A stretch of DNA of 64,000 nucleotides. It comes from Pseudophaeobacter sp. GTDB taxonomy: Bacteria; Pseudomonadota; Alphaproteobacteria; Rhodobacterales; Rhodobacteraceae. The stretch is taken from positions 62,001 through 126,000 of the forward strand of contig JALUXC010000024.1 in NCBI GenBank assembly GCA_027019165.1, given 5' to 3'. Below, piece by piece: positions 1-7,582 of the stretch. The position numbers were made by a program, and so were the translations under genes. Under the pieces are notes generated by a model. That model was not told the origin of the DNA, ran no database searches, and saw only the letters and a list, made by a program, of their open reading frames with translations. The number at the start of each line of letters is the position of its first letter. Position 1 is the first letter of the stretch.

Positions 1-662
1 TCACAGCCGCCTACAAGGCCAAGGAGCGCTACATCGAGATCATGTCCGGCGATGTGGAAGCCAGCGACTTTGGTGAGCTGGCCGAGCTGATGATCATGGC
101 AACCGGCGGCTATGTGTCGCCCGAAGCGCAAACCGCATTGACTCTGTCTCTGCGCCGCGACCCAGAGAATGGCGCTGCGCGCTACTACTACGGCCTGATG
201 ATGTCGCAGGTCGGTCGCCCTGACCGCGCCTATCAGATCTGGGCGGAAACCCTGCGCGATAGCGCACCGGGCGATCCTTGGGTCGAGGGGATCCAGGCCC
301 AGATCGAAGAAATGGCCTTCCGCGCCGGTGTGGAATACCAGCCGATCACACCACGGGGCACGCCGCCATTTGCAGGGGCCTTGCCCGGCCCGGATGCAGC
401 AGATGTGGAAAATGCGGCAGAAATGAGTGAAGAAGACCGCGCCGAGATGATCCGCGGCATGGTCGCGCGCCTGTCTGACCGGCTGGCCACCGAGGGTGGC
501 ACGGTTCAGGAGTGGGCCCGCCTGATTGGCGCCCTGGGGGTTCTTGGAGAGACCGAGCAGGCCCGCACCATCTACAGCGAAGCCATGCAGACCTTTGCCG
601 GGGATGATGCAGCTCTTGCCCAGATCACTGCAGCTGCGGTTCAGGCCGGGGTTGCGGAATGA
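1..662 (+). CDS. ccmI: Cytochrome c biogenesis protein CcmI, C-terminal part (5' end outside window)
   Basis: The frame is open from base 3, so the N-terminal membrane part lies upstream of the window. The visible protein is the periplasmic TPR-like C-terminal domain: alternating helices with features such as AARYYYGLMMSQVGRPDRAY, a Pro/Ala linker, and a second helical repeat region (TVQEWARLIGALGVLGETEQA). CcmI/CycH binds apocytochrome c and hands it to the heme ligation machinery in the periplasm. The stop overlaps the ATG of ruvX (ATGA), so the two genes are probably translationally coupled. The ATG at 42 in the ORF track is internal, not the real start. Confidence 0.8.
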   Translation, partial: TAAYKAKERYIEIMSGDVEASDFGELAELMIMATGGYVSPEAQTALTLSLRRDPENGAARYYYGLMMSQVGRPDRAYQIWAETLRDSAPGDPWVEGIQAQIEEMAFRAGVEYQPITPRGTPPFAGALPGPDAADVENAAEMSEEDRAEMIRGMVARLSDRLATEGGTVQEWARLIGALGVLGETEQARTIYSEAMQTFAGDDAALAQITAAAVQAGVAE

Positions 663-1132
663 TCTGCGAATCCTTCGAAGAGTTCGCCGCCGCCCTTCCC
701 GGCTACACGGCTTTGGTCGGGCTGGACCTTGGCGACAAGACCATCGGCGTTGCGGTCTCGGACCGGATCGGCGCCGTCGCCACCCCGCTTGAAACGGTGC
801 GGCGCAAGAAATTCACCCTCGACAGCGCCCGACTGCTCGAGATCATCAAGGAGCGCGACGTTGGCGGCATCCTGTTGGGCCTGCCGCGCAACATGGACGG
901 CACCGAAGGCCCGCGCTGCCAGTCCACCCGCGCCTTTGCCCGCAATCTGTCGCGGCTCACGGATCTGCCAATCGGGTTCTGGGACGAACGCCTCAGCACC
1001 GTTGCCGCCGAAAAAGCACTGCTAGAGGCGGATACGTCCCGCAAACGCCGCTCAGAGGTTATCGATCATGTGGCAGCGTCCTATATCCTTCAGGGCGCAC
1101 TGGACCGGATGAGGCATCTGAAGAATGACTGA
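659..1132 (+). CDS. ruvX: Putative pre-16S rRNA nuclease / Holliday junction resolvase-like YqgF
   Basis: This 157-residue protein has the RNase H-like fold signature of YqgF/RuvX. The first strand carries the catalytic Asp (LVGLDLGDKTIGVAVSD), followed by the DERLST motif near the middle and DHVAASYIL at the end. The length is slightly above the usual 140-150 residues because of an N-terminal extension. The family processes the 5' end of 16S rRNA in the cytoplasm. It starts inside the ccmI stop codon (ATGA overlap), and its own end overlaps the start of the next gene by 8 bases, so the three genes form one operon. Confidence 0.93.
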   Translation: MICESFEEFAAALPGYTALVGLDLGDKTIGVAVSDRIGAVATPLETVRRKKFTLDSARLLEIIKERDVGGILLGLPRNMDGTEGPRCQSTRAFARNLSRLTDLPIGFWDERLSTVAAEKALLEADTSRKRRSEVIDHVAASYILQGALDRMRHLKND

Positions 1133-1370
1133 CAAGAACACAGACAAGATCTGGAAGCGGGACGAGATCCAGTCCCCTTGCATCAAGATCTGCGTGGTCC
1201 ACCCGGAGGCGCGCATCTGCACCGGTTGTTATCGGACGATCGACGAGATCACGCGCTGGTCCAAGATGACACATGATGAGCGTGCAATGGTCATGGAAGA
1301 ACTTGCAGGGCGTGAGGCGTCTCTCAAGAAACGGCGCGGCGGCCGCGCCGCGCGGCTACAGCGCAACTAG
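1125..1370 (+). CDS. DUF1289 domain protein
   Basis: This small 81-residue protein has the DUF1289 cysteine pattern (SPCIKICVV then CTGCYRTIDEI), followed by a conserved W and a helix and ending in an Arg/Lys-rich tail (KKRRGGRAARL). The four cysteines suggest a metal or Fe-S site. This is inference, since no function is established for the family. It overlaps the 3' end of ruvX by 8 bp and is cotranscribed with it. The dusA gene converges on it only 12 bp downstream. Confidence 0.88.
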   Translation: MTDKNTDKIWKRDEIQSPCIKICVVHPEARICTGCYRTIDEITRWSKMTHDERAMVMEELAGREASLKKRRGGRAARLQRN

Positions 1371-1382
1371 GATCTCTCAAAG

Positions 1383-2390
1383 TCAGGCCGCAGAACGCCC
1401 CGCAACCGGCTCCAACGCCTCAAGCACCAGGTTGGTGCCTGCACCTGCGCGATTGGCCCCCTCCGACAGAATTCGACGCCAGGAGCGCGCACCGGGGCGT
1501 CCGGCGAACAGCCCCAGCATGTGCCGCGTGATCTGATGCAGGCGCGCGCCCTGAGACAGTTGGCTTTCGATGTAAGGCAGCATCCTGTGGACCACCTCGA
1601 CTGCGTCGCGGGCCTCTCCCGTGCCAAAGATCAGCGGATCGGCTTCTGCCAGAATATCAGTCGGCTGATGGTAAGCTGCACGCCCGATCATCACGCCATC
1701 CAGCCCAAGATCCAGGTGCTCTTTGGCTGCCTCAAGCGAGGCAATCCCGCCATTGATCGAGATGTGAAGATCCGGAAACCGGGCTTTCATCCGGTGAACC
1801 AAATCGTAGTCCAACGGCGGGATATCGCGGTTTTCCTTGGGCGACAGTCCCTGTAGCCAAGCTTTTCGGGCGTGGATGGTTACCCGCTGACATCCCGCCT
1901 CGCGGATCTTTTCCAGGAACCCGGGCAGCACGTCTTCCGGTTCCTGATCATCAACCCCGATCCGGCATTTGACAGTAACCTCGACCTCAACGGCTGCGCG
2001 CATCTCAGCGACACACTCAGCCACCAGATCCGGTGACTTCATGAGCACCGCACCAAAGGCCCCCGATTGCACACGATCACTGGGGCAACCGCAGTTGAGG
2101 TTGATCTCATCATATCCCGCCTCTGCCCCCAGCCGCGCCGCCTCAGCCAGTTCTTGCGGATCCGAGCCGCCAAGTTGCAGCGCAACGGGATGTTCTTCGG
2201 GGCTGTAGTCCAACAAATGCAGCGCCCCCCCGCGCACCAAGGCCGGCGCGGTCACCATCTCCGTATACAGCAGTGTTTCCCGGCTCAGAAGACGGTGCAG
2301 ATACCTGCAGTGGCGGTCTGTCCAGTCCATCATGGGAGCGACCGACAGGCGGGCACTTCGTGCTGCATTTACAAATTTATTTTCAAACAC
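1383..2390 (-). CDS. dusA: tRNA-dihydrouridine(20/20a) synthase DusA
   Basis: This 335-residue flavoprotein reduces U20/U20a in the tRNA D-loop using FMN and NADPH. Visible hallmarks are APMMDWTDRHCR near the N-terminus, the catalytic cysteine in NLNCGCPSDRV, and the FMN-binding NGGI and GVMIGRAAY segments. The start is GTG with GGGGA seven bases upstream. Both come from a small island inserted exactly at the 5' end of the gene, so the first residues (MFENKFVNAARS) are not the ancestral ones. The displaced original start lies at 3768-3820. The gene should remain functional because the frame is restored. Confidence 0.95.
   Translation of the reverse strand: MFENKFVNAARSARLSVAPMMDWTDRHCRYLHRLLSRETLLYTEMVTAPALVRGGALHLLDYSPEEHPVALQLGGSDPQELAEAARLGAEAGYDEINLNCGCPSDRVQSGAFGAVLMKSPDLVAECVAEMRAAVEVEVTVKCRIGVDDQEPEDVLPGFLEKIREAGCQRVTIHARKAWLQGLSPKENRDIPPLDYDLVHRMKARFPDLHISINGGIASLEAAKEHLDLGLDGVMIGRAAYHQPTDILAEADPLIFGTGEARDAVEVVHRMLPYIESQLSQGARLHQITRHMLGLFAGRPGARSWRRILSEGANRAGAGTNLVLEALEPVAGRSAA
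2326..2354 (+). repeat. Attachment-site repeat, dusA-proximal copy
   Basis: The 29-bp sequence beginning TCCATCATGGGAGCGACC is identical to 3768-3796. It lies inside the coding start of the intact dusA and marks the left junction of the island. Confidence 0.88.
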
Positions 2391-2549
2391 TTAACGATCC
2401 CCAACTTCCAACATCGCACCTTCTAACACATACTAAAGAGCGGAAATGAGCCACAATATGCAACTGGAACAACAAAAGTTGCTCCAAATTGTTGTGTATT
2501 GTTCCGCTTTGTCCGTCCCATGTTAGATTGGGATTGACAGAATATCTTC

Positions 2550-3650
2550 TCACATCGAGGCAACGGCAATATCACAAAGTTCTTGGAACACATCTAGGTT
2601 GGCCTCCAAACCATCGTCTTCCTTCTCAGCAGCTTCGATACGCGCTTGGTAGGCTTTGGGAATGTTGACCAACTTCAGATCAACTACTGACCCAGCTCTC
2701 ATTATTCGGAAGGAACAGACGCGCATGCCAGTTTCTTCTGTCCTCCCCCCTGTAAAGCGGCTACCATCGGGATCAAAAGGGTCTTCAATTGGCCAAGACG
2801 CATGACCCAATTGCTCGACGGGTGAGTAAAGCTTGATGACCATTCGAGGGGTCACAGATCTTGGCATAAAGCCAGCCGTTTTGCCATAGAACCCAAGCAA
2901 CTTTGGAGTTGGTTCAAGCTCTACATCGAATGCAAAAAATTGAGTGTTCGGTGAGGAAGCTATTACCCTATCCTTTCGGAAGCAAACAAATTCCAAAGCG
3001 CCACCCCAAGAGTTTCTCGTCTCTGATAGTGGCTCCCAGAACAACTTTATCATGTTTGCATAAGCGCTGAGTTCCGCGATCAATAGCATTGGGTATTCAA
3101 TTAGTTCTGGAATATCCTTTGGTGCGTTTTTTGATTTCAGGCTCGCATCCATCATCTCCACCAGCCTTTTAAAATCATGCTTTCCGCTTCCAATCGCGCT
3201 GCATTCGCCAAAATACTCAGACTTAAAGTCAACAATATCGCCTGCGCCATAGTGGATACTATTCAACCCGCTACCCTTATGTGCTTCGAGTGCAAGAAAA
3301 TGTACAAGATCATCAGGGCTTGTATCATCTGGATGAGCGTCTCGCCAAAGCTGCTCAACCATATCAGCAGCTACTTGATCAGGTTGAAGAAACCTAAGCC
3401 GCAGTTGAATATTTTGGGCCAACTCCAAAATCTTTTCCCCATTATTTCCGGCAAAGCAGAAACCCTTGCCGTTGTTTGTCACGAAGTGCTTTCGCGTAAG
3501 GCGCGCTGCTCTCAAGCCTTCGTGAAGTAAGTTAACTTCTTCAGGTCGAAAATTGGATGGAGTGACTAACGCAGGCCCACGAGTTGTTACCAGCAGATCC
3601 GACACCAATGTGGGCGCACCGCAAGGACTGAGTATGGCTCCAACGGTCAT
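2550..3650 (-). CDS. Candidate proteasome/HslV-like Ntn hydrolase with C-terminal extension (island cargo)
   Basis: I do not recognise a named family for this 366-residue protein, but its first 160 residues look like a proteasome beta/HslV fold. From ATG at 3650 the protein begins Met-Thr, so Met removal would expose Thr1. Counting from that Thr, an Asp falls at position 17 and a Thr at 21, as in HslV. A Lys (K54) sits 13 residues before FAGNN, close to the Lys33-to-FAG spacing of HslV, after an insertion of about 19 residues. A typical AIGSG motif is at residues 152-156. The last 200 residues have no match I know. The track starts it at GTG 3662. ATG 3650 is preferred because of the Thr. Codon use is AT-richer than its neighbours, which fits island cargo. 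Function is unknown. Confidence 0.75.
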   Translation of the reverse strand: MTVGAILSPCGAPTLVSDLLVTTRGPALVTPSNFRPEEVNLLHEGLRAARLTRKHFVTNNGKGFCFAGNNGEKILELAQNIQLRLRFLQPDQVAADMVEQLWRDAHPDDTSPDDLVHFLALEAHKGSGLNSIHYGAGDIVDFKSEYFGECSAIGSGKHDFKRLVEMMDASLKSKNAPKDIPELIEYPMLLIAELSAYANMIKLFWEPLSETRNSWGGALEFVCFRKDRVIASSPNTQFFAFDVELEPTPKLLGFYGKTAGFMPRSVTPRMVIKLYSPVEQLGHASWPIEDPFDPDGSRFTGGRTEETGMRVCSFRIMRAGSVVDLKLVNIPKAYQARIEAAEKEDDGLEANLDVFQELCDIAVASM

Positions 3651-3767
3651 TTTAACACCCACAAATTAGTGTGAACGGACCAGTAAGAACAACAATAGGA
3701 ACAACTCAGCAAAAACCTGAACACTAACAAATTGAATTCATAAATACTTTCCCAGACCGCCTTCCCT

Positions 3768-3796
3768 TCCATCATGGGAGCGACCGACAGGCGGGC
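3768..3796 (+). repeat. Attachment-site repeat, dusA-distal copy
   Basis: This is the perfect second copy of the 29-bp repeat at 2326-2354. It retains the ancestral upstream context of dusA on its right side and marks the other island junction. Confidence 0.88.
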
Positions 3797-3820
3797 GGCT
3801 TTTATTGCAGTGTTGTTCAA
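3768..3820 (-). pseudogene. dusA: Displaced original 5' end of dusA
   Basis: Read on the minus strand from TTG at 3820 this gives (M)NNTAIKAARLSVAPMM, then leaves the dusA frame at the island boundary. An SD-like CGGAG lies eight bases before the TTG. It fits the pre-insertion start of dusA left behind when the island supplied a new GTG start. It is unlikely to be expressed as a useful product. Confidence 0.7.
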
Positions 3821-4193
3821 TGCCCAAACTCCGTTCAGTTCAACGCCATGGCTGGAAAAGATGTTCGAGACCTTACAAGCGGGTCAGGCGGTGCTCGGGT
3901 CGCGAATCCAGTGAACCTCGGTTTACCACAGCCCAACCCAGCAGCCCAACCACGCTCCTGCGGTCAGCTGGCAATGGCCAAACGGGTCACGGCAGCTCTT
4001 TGAACCGTCCTGAGTGTCCGCAGGCCTTGCCCCCCTCCGATGATGTCCCTCGCTTGCCCGAGCAAAGCCATCGAAACCTTTGCGAGGGAGGAGCACCCAT
4101 TCAGCACACAAATACCACCAATTCAAACATGCAATTTTTGTGATGCAGAAACACCTTTTACCGTGTCGCAAAACGGGAGGAGACGTTTTCGCA
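3821..4193. other. Intergenic region with no convincing gene
   Basis: This stretch holds only short overlapping ORFs with unnatural composition (Arg/Ser/Pro-rich on plus, Cys/Trp-rich on minus). It should contain the ancestral dusA promoter, reading left, and the promoter for the TRAP gene, reading right. I see no clear -35/-10 pair. It may be partly degraded sequence. Confidence 0.5.
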
Positions 4194-4283
4194 ATGACAG
4201 TAAAGACCCCACGTGTGCGCGCAGGTTCGCAAGGCACCTTGGCCGAGCGAGCTGTAATCGGCGCCAATGGCGCGCGGCCTTGA
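4194..4283 (+). pseudogene. 29-codon leader ORF or GntR-regulator N-terminal remnant
   Basis: A strong SD (GGGAGGAG) precedes ATG at 4194. The ORF reads MTVKTPRVRAGSQGTLAERA and stops nine codons later. The stretch before the stop resembles the start of FadR/GntR-type regulators, which often head TRAP operons, but the DNA-binding helix is missing. The ORF overlaps or abuts the start of the TRAP gene, which lacks an SD of its own, so it could act as a coupling leader. The GntR identity is a weak inference. Confidence 0.35.
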
Positions 4284-6231
4284 CGTGCAAAGCCAGACTA
4301 TGACCGATATGCCCGTTAACAGACCTTTGTCTGACCGGCTGGAGCGTTTTGCCGACAGGCTGACCGGCTTTCTGGCCGTCATTGCCGTGGCCGGGCTTCT
4401 CATGGGAGCTGCCGTGGTTGTGGCAGATGTACTGATGCGCTGGCTTTTTGCGGGAGGCATCGTGGCCCTGAACGAAGTCATGGGGCAGATGTTTGCCATT
4501 GCAGTGGCTGCGACTCTTCCAGCGGGGGTCTCCCGCCGGGTAAATCTCAGCGTTGACCTTCTGGCCAGTCAATTCGGTCCTCGTATCTCACATCTTTTGT
4601 CAGTCCTCAGCTCATTGGCGCTGACGCTTTTTCTGGCGGCATTGACCACCTATATCTGGTCTCTGGCCCTTCGGTTTCTGAAACAAGGGCGCGAGACCAT
4701 GATCCTGGAGTGGCCCATCGCGCCAACCTATGTCTTGGCGGCTGTGGCCATGGGGCTGGCGCTGCTGACGCAGGTCCTGTTGCTGTGGAAAGATTGTCTG
4801 CGCGCGCCGAAAGGCACGCCCTTGCGCACGACGCCGTTTGGCATGGCACTGGTCGCGGCGCTGCTGATCGCCTGTTTCCTTGGCGGGGTATGGGCAGCGT
4901 TGGATATGTCCGGCCTGCAATCTGCGGTGATGAGCAAACCTGGCATGTTCACTGCCTTGGCCTTCATTCTGCTGTGGATCGCGGTTCTGTGCCAGATCCC
5001 CCTGGCTGCGGCCACCGGATTGATTGGACTGGCCGGAACAGCCATTATGCTGTCCTTGCCGTCGGCCGGCAGGGTCTTTGCCAATGACGCGATGGAGTTC
5101 CTGACCAATTGGCAGGTTGCAACTTTGCCGATGTTCCTGATGATGGGCAGCTTTGCCGTCGCGGCCGGCATCTCGGACGATATCTATCGCCTGGCGAGCG
5201 CTCTCCTGGGGCGGGTCCGCGCAGGTCTCGCCTATACGACCGTTCTGGGCTGCGCCTGCTTCGGCGCGGTCAGCGGCTCATCGGTGGCCACAGCCGCCAC
5301 CTTTGGCCGGATCGCCCTGCCCGAGATGCGCAGGCGCAACTACGAGAGCGGGTTTGCCAGCGGCGTGGTTGCGGCGGGAGGCACGCTTGGCTCGCTGGTT
5401 CCGCCCTCAGGCGCAATCATTCTGTTTGCGCTGCTGACAGAACAATCCATCGGCATCCTGTTTGTTGCAGCCATGATGCCAGCGCTATTGGCCCTTGGGC
5501 TGTATTTTCTGACCATATGGCTGCTGGTGACAGTCAATCCGGGCCTCGTTCCGGAACGGGTCACCGAGAATGAGCCACTCGGCCCCGCCTTGATCGGAGC
5601 TCTGCCCGTGGTCTTGCTTTTTGGGGTCGTCATTGGTGGCCTTTACGGCGGGATATTTACCGCCACCGAAAGCGCGGCCTTTGGAGCCATGGGAGCCTTT
5701 GTGATGGCGCTTGCACGCGGCAAGCTCAGCCGGGCGCGGCTGCTTGAGGTCATGCGGGAAACCACGGCAACCACCGCTTTGATCTATGGGCTGATCTTTG
5801 GCGCGCTGATCTTTTCTTTCTTTGTCAATCTGGGAGACGCGCCCGCCGTGGTTGCGCGGACCATCGGAGCGCTGGATCTGTCGCCACTTCTGATCCTGTC
5901 CATCCTTCTGGTGTTCTATCTGATCCTGGGCGCGATCATGGACAGTTTCGCGGTCATGGTGATCACGGTTCCGGTTGTCACCCCCATCGTCATCGGACTT
6001 GGCTTTGATGTCTTCCACTGGGGTGTCCTGATGCTCGTGGTGGTGGAGATCGGCCTGATTTCCCCCCCCTTCGGCATCAATCTTTTTGTGCTCAAAAGCC
6101 TGATGCCGGACCAGCCAATCAGCCGGATCATGAAGGGCGTGCTGCCCTTTCTGGTCGCAGATCTGATCAAGGTCGCCCTGCTGCTGGCGATCCCGGCTTT
6201 GGCCCTGTGGCTGCCGGGCACGATGAACTGA
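4267..6231 (+). CDS. TRAP transporter fused small and large membrane subunits (DctQM)
   Basis: This protein of about 650 residues combines a DctQ-like four-helix N-terminal domain (residues about 30-185, with VLMRWLFAGG and NLSVDLLAS) and a DctM-like domain (about 200-650). The DctM part shows the large-subunit signatures GAVSGSSVATAATFG and GGTLGSLVPPSGA. It forms the inner-membrane part of a sodium-coupled importer for organic acids. No DctP gene is adjacent. The orphan DctP at 18238, at the far end of the same cluster, is the likely partner. The start is uncertain: ATG 4267, 4300 and 4306 are possible and none has a good SD. The downstream monooxygenase follows within 30 bp. Confidence 0.9.
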   Translation: MARGLDVQSQTMTDMPVNRPLSDRLERFADRLTGFLAVIAVAGLLMGAAVVVADVLMRWLFAGGIVALNEVMGQMFAIAVAATLPAGVSRRVNLSVDLLASQFGPRISHLLSVLSSLALTLFLAALTTYIWSLALRFLKQGRETMILEWPIAPTYVLAAVAMGLALLTQVLLLWKDCLRAPKGTPLRTTPFGMALVAALLIACFLGGVWAALDMSGLQSAVMSKPGMFTALAFILLWIAVLCQIPLAAATGLIGLAGTAIMLSLPSAGRVFANDAMEFLTNWQVATLPMFLMMGSFAVAAGISDDIYRLASALLGRVRAGLAYTTVLGCACFGAVSGSSVATAATFGRIALPEMRRRNYESGFASGVVAAGGTLGSLVPPSGAIILFALLTEQSIGILFVAAMMPALLALGLYFLTIWLLVTVNPGLVPERVTENEPLGPALIGALPVVLLFGVVIGGLYGGIFTATESAAFGAMGAFVMALARGKLSRARLLEVMRETTATTALIYGLIFGALIFSFFVNLGDAPAVVARTIGALDLSPLLILSILLVFYLILGAIMDSFAVMVITVPVVTPIVIGLGFDVFHWGVLMLVVVEIGLISPPFGINLFVLKSLMPDQPISRIMKGVLPFLVADLIKVALLLAIPALALWLPGTMN

Positions 6232-6261
6232 CCACCATCATCAAATTGGGGAGGAAATGTG

Positions 6262-7479
6262 ATGCAAGAGTGGAGAAAAGGAAAGCGCGTGGCGATCGTC
6301 GGGGCAGGCCCAGGCGGTGTATCGGCCGCCCTGGAGCTGATCGCGCAGGGCTTTGACGTCAGGATCTTTGAGAAAACCCCAGAGCCGCGCCCACTTGGCG
6401 GGGCGGTGCTGCTGAGCACGCCTGTCCTCGCGATCATGCGAAAGCACGGTGTGGACATAGAGACCCTCGGCTCCAGGACCCGCACGCTGTTTTGCAATCA
6501 CAAAGGCAAGATCCGCGCCGATCTGCCTTGGAACGCATCGGTCGAAGCGGCTCTCGGCATCCCCGGATGGCACTACGGAATGCTCCGCTCAAACGCCTTT
6601 GGCAGGATGATGGAGCGTTTGCCGAAGGGCGTGATCTTCGGCGCCAAACAGGCGACAGGCTATTCAGAGGCTCGCGATGACATAACCGTACATTTTGCCG
6701 ATGGCACCTCTGAAACCGCCGATCTGCTGATCGGTGCGGATGGGATAAACTCCCCCATTGCGCAGCAGGCCTTTGGGGATCCAGGCACCTTTCACATCGG
6801 TCTGCGGGTGACGCTTGCCTGGTGCGAGGATTTTGGCGGCATTGACCGAACGGTCGGCAAGATCTGCCATTCCCGCGACGTTCAGGCAAGCTACTTCCCG
6901 ATGCTGCACGATGGAAAACCTGGATGGGAATGGTGGGTCGTGGAGCGCTCAACAGGTGAAGACGAGGTCATCCCCGACCTCAAAGCCCACCTCAAGGCCC
7001 ATGTCGCCACATTTGCGGACCCGATCCCGAGGTTTGCCGACCATACCGATTTTGAAACCCAGGCCTTTCGCTGGGAGATCCGCAACAAGCCTCTGATGAC
7101 AACATGGTGCAAGGGCCGCGTGGCCTGCGTCGGGGATGCGGTGCACCCCGTCTCACCCTATGCGGCCTACGGTATGGGCATGGCCATTGAGGATGGCTAT
7201 TTCCTGGCGCGGGCGCTGTCAGGACAGGACCTGAGTCAGCTGTCCCAGATCAGATCGGCCTGCAAGACCTACGAGGCCGAGCGCGTCGCCTACGTCAACC
7301 ACCACGTTGGCTTCGCCCGCACCCTCGGCGACCGGTTCCACAAGGCCCCCGCCCCGCTCGCCTGGTTGCGGGACATGGTTTTCGACCATACGCCCCTGCT
7401 GCAAAGGCTGCTGAGCAAAGACTACCTTCAGGACAGCGAGACGATGTCGCTTCACTTGAAGGAACTGCATGTGACCTGA
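6262..7479 (+). CDS. FAD-dependent aromatic monooxygenase (salicylate hydroxylase-like)
   Basis: This 405-residue class A flavoprotein monooxygenase has the N-terminal Rossmann motif GAGPGGVSAALELI, the GADGINSPI motif in the middle, and the second FAD/ribityl motif GDAVHPVSPYAAYGMGMAIED near residue 300. Such enzymes hydroxylate aromatic rings using NAD(P)H and O2. The ATG at 6262 is preferred over the GTG at 6259 because GGAGG sits seven bases before it. It lies directly behind the TRAP DctQM gene, so uptake and the first hydroxylation are probably co-expressed. The substrate cannot be deduced. Confidence 0.85.
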   Translation: MQEWRKGKRVAIVGAGPGGVSAALELIAQGFDVRIFEKTPEPRPLGGAVLLSTPVLAIMRKHGVDIETLGSRTRTLFCNHKGKIRADLPWNASVEAALGIPGWHYGMLRSNAFGRMMERLPKGVIFGAKQATGYSEARDDITVHFADGTSETADLLIGADGINSPIAQQAFGDPGTFHIGLRVTLAWCEDFGGIDRTVGKICHSRDVQASYFPMLHDGKPGWEWWVVERSTGEDEVIPDLKAHLKAHVATFADPIPRFADHTDFETQAFRWEIRNKPLMTTWCKGRVACVGDAVHPVSPYAAYGMGMAIEDGYFLARALSGQDLSQLSQIRSACKTYEAERVAYVNHHVGFARTLGDRFHKAPAPLAWLRDMVFDHTPLLQRLLSKDYLQDSETMSLHLKELHVT

Positions 7480-7534
7480 GCCAGGACAGTGGGGCGCTCA
7501 AGGGGGCTCAAATGGACCGACAGATCACAAAAAG

Positions 7535-7559
7535 ACGCCCCGAACTTTCGTCGGGGCGT
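7535..7559 (-). terminator. Intrinsic terminator between convergent genes
   Basis: A 9-bp perfect stem (ACGCCCCGA/TCGGGGCGT) with a 7-base loop is followed on the minus strand by CTTTTTG. It lies just past the stop of the cyclase-family gene and may also stop transcripts from the left. Confidence 0.8.
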
Positions 7560-7582
7560 ATAGTTTGGGAGTGTTCTAAGGT

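Larger units (their letters stand above)
2326..3796. mobile_element. Small genomic island integrated in the 5' end of dusA
   Basis: About 1.4 kb of visibly AT-richer DNA is bounded by perfect 29-bp direct repeats (2326-2354 and 3768-3796). The repeat encodes ARLSVAPMMD on the minus strand, the dusA N-terminus. The 5' end of dusA is a known integration target for tyrosine-recombinase islands and prophages that rebuild the gene's start. Here the element carries only one credible gene and no integrase. It is therefore either a remnant or an element moved by a recombinase encoded elsewhere. Confidence 0.85.

Noticed and set aside
3923-4267. Minus-strand 114-residue ORF between the island and the TRAP gene
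   Set aside because: It has odd Cys/Trp composition, no SD and no family motif. A short in-frame IGGGQG in this stretch recalled thiolases but has no support around it.
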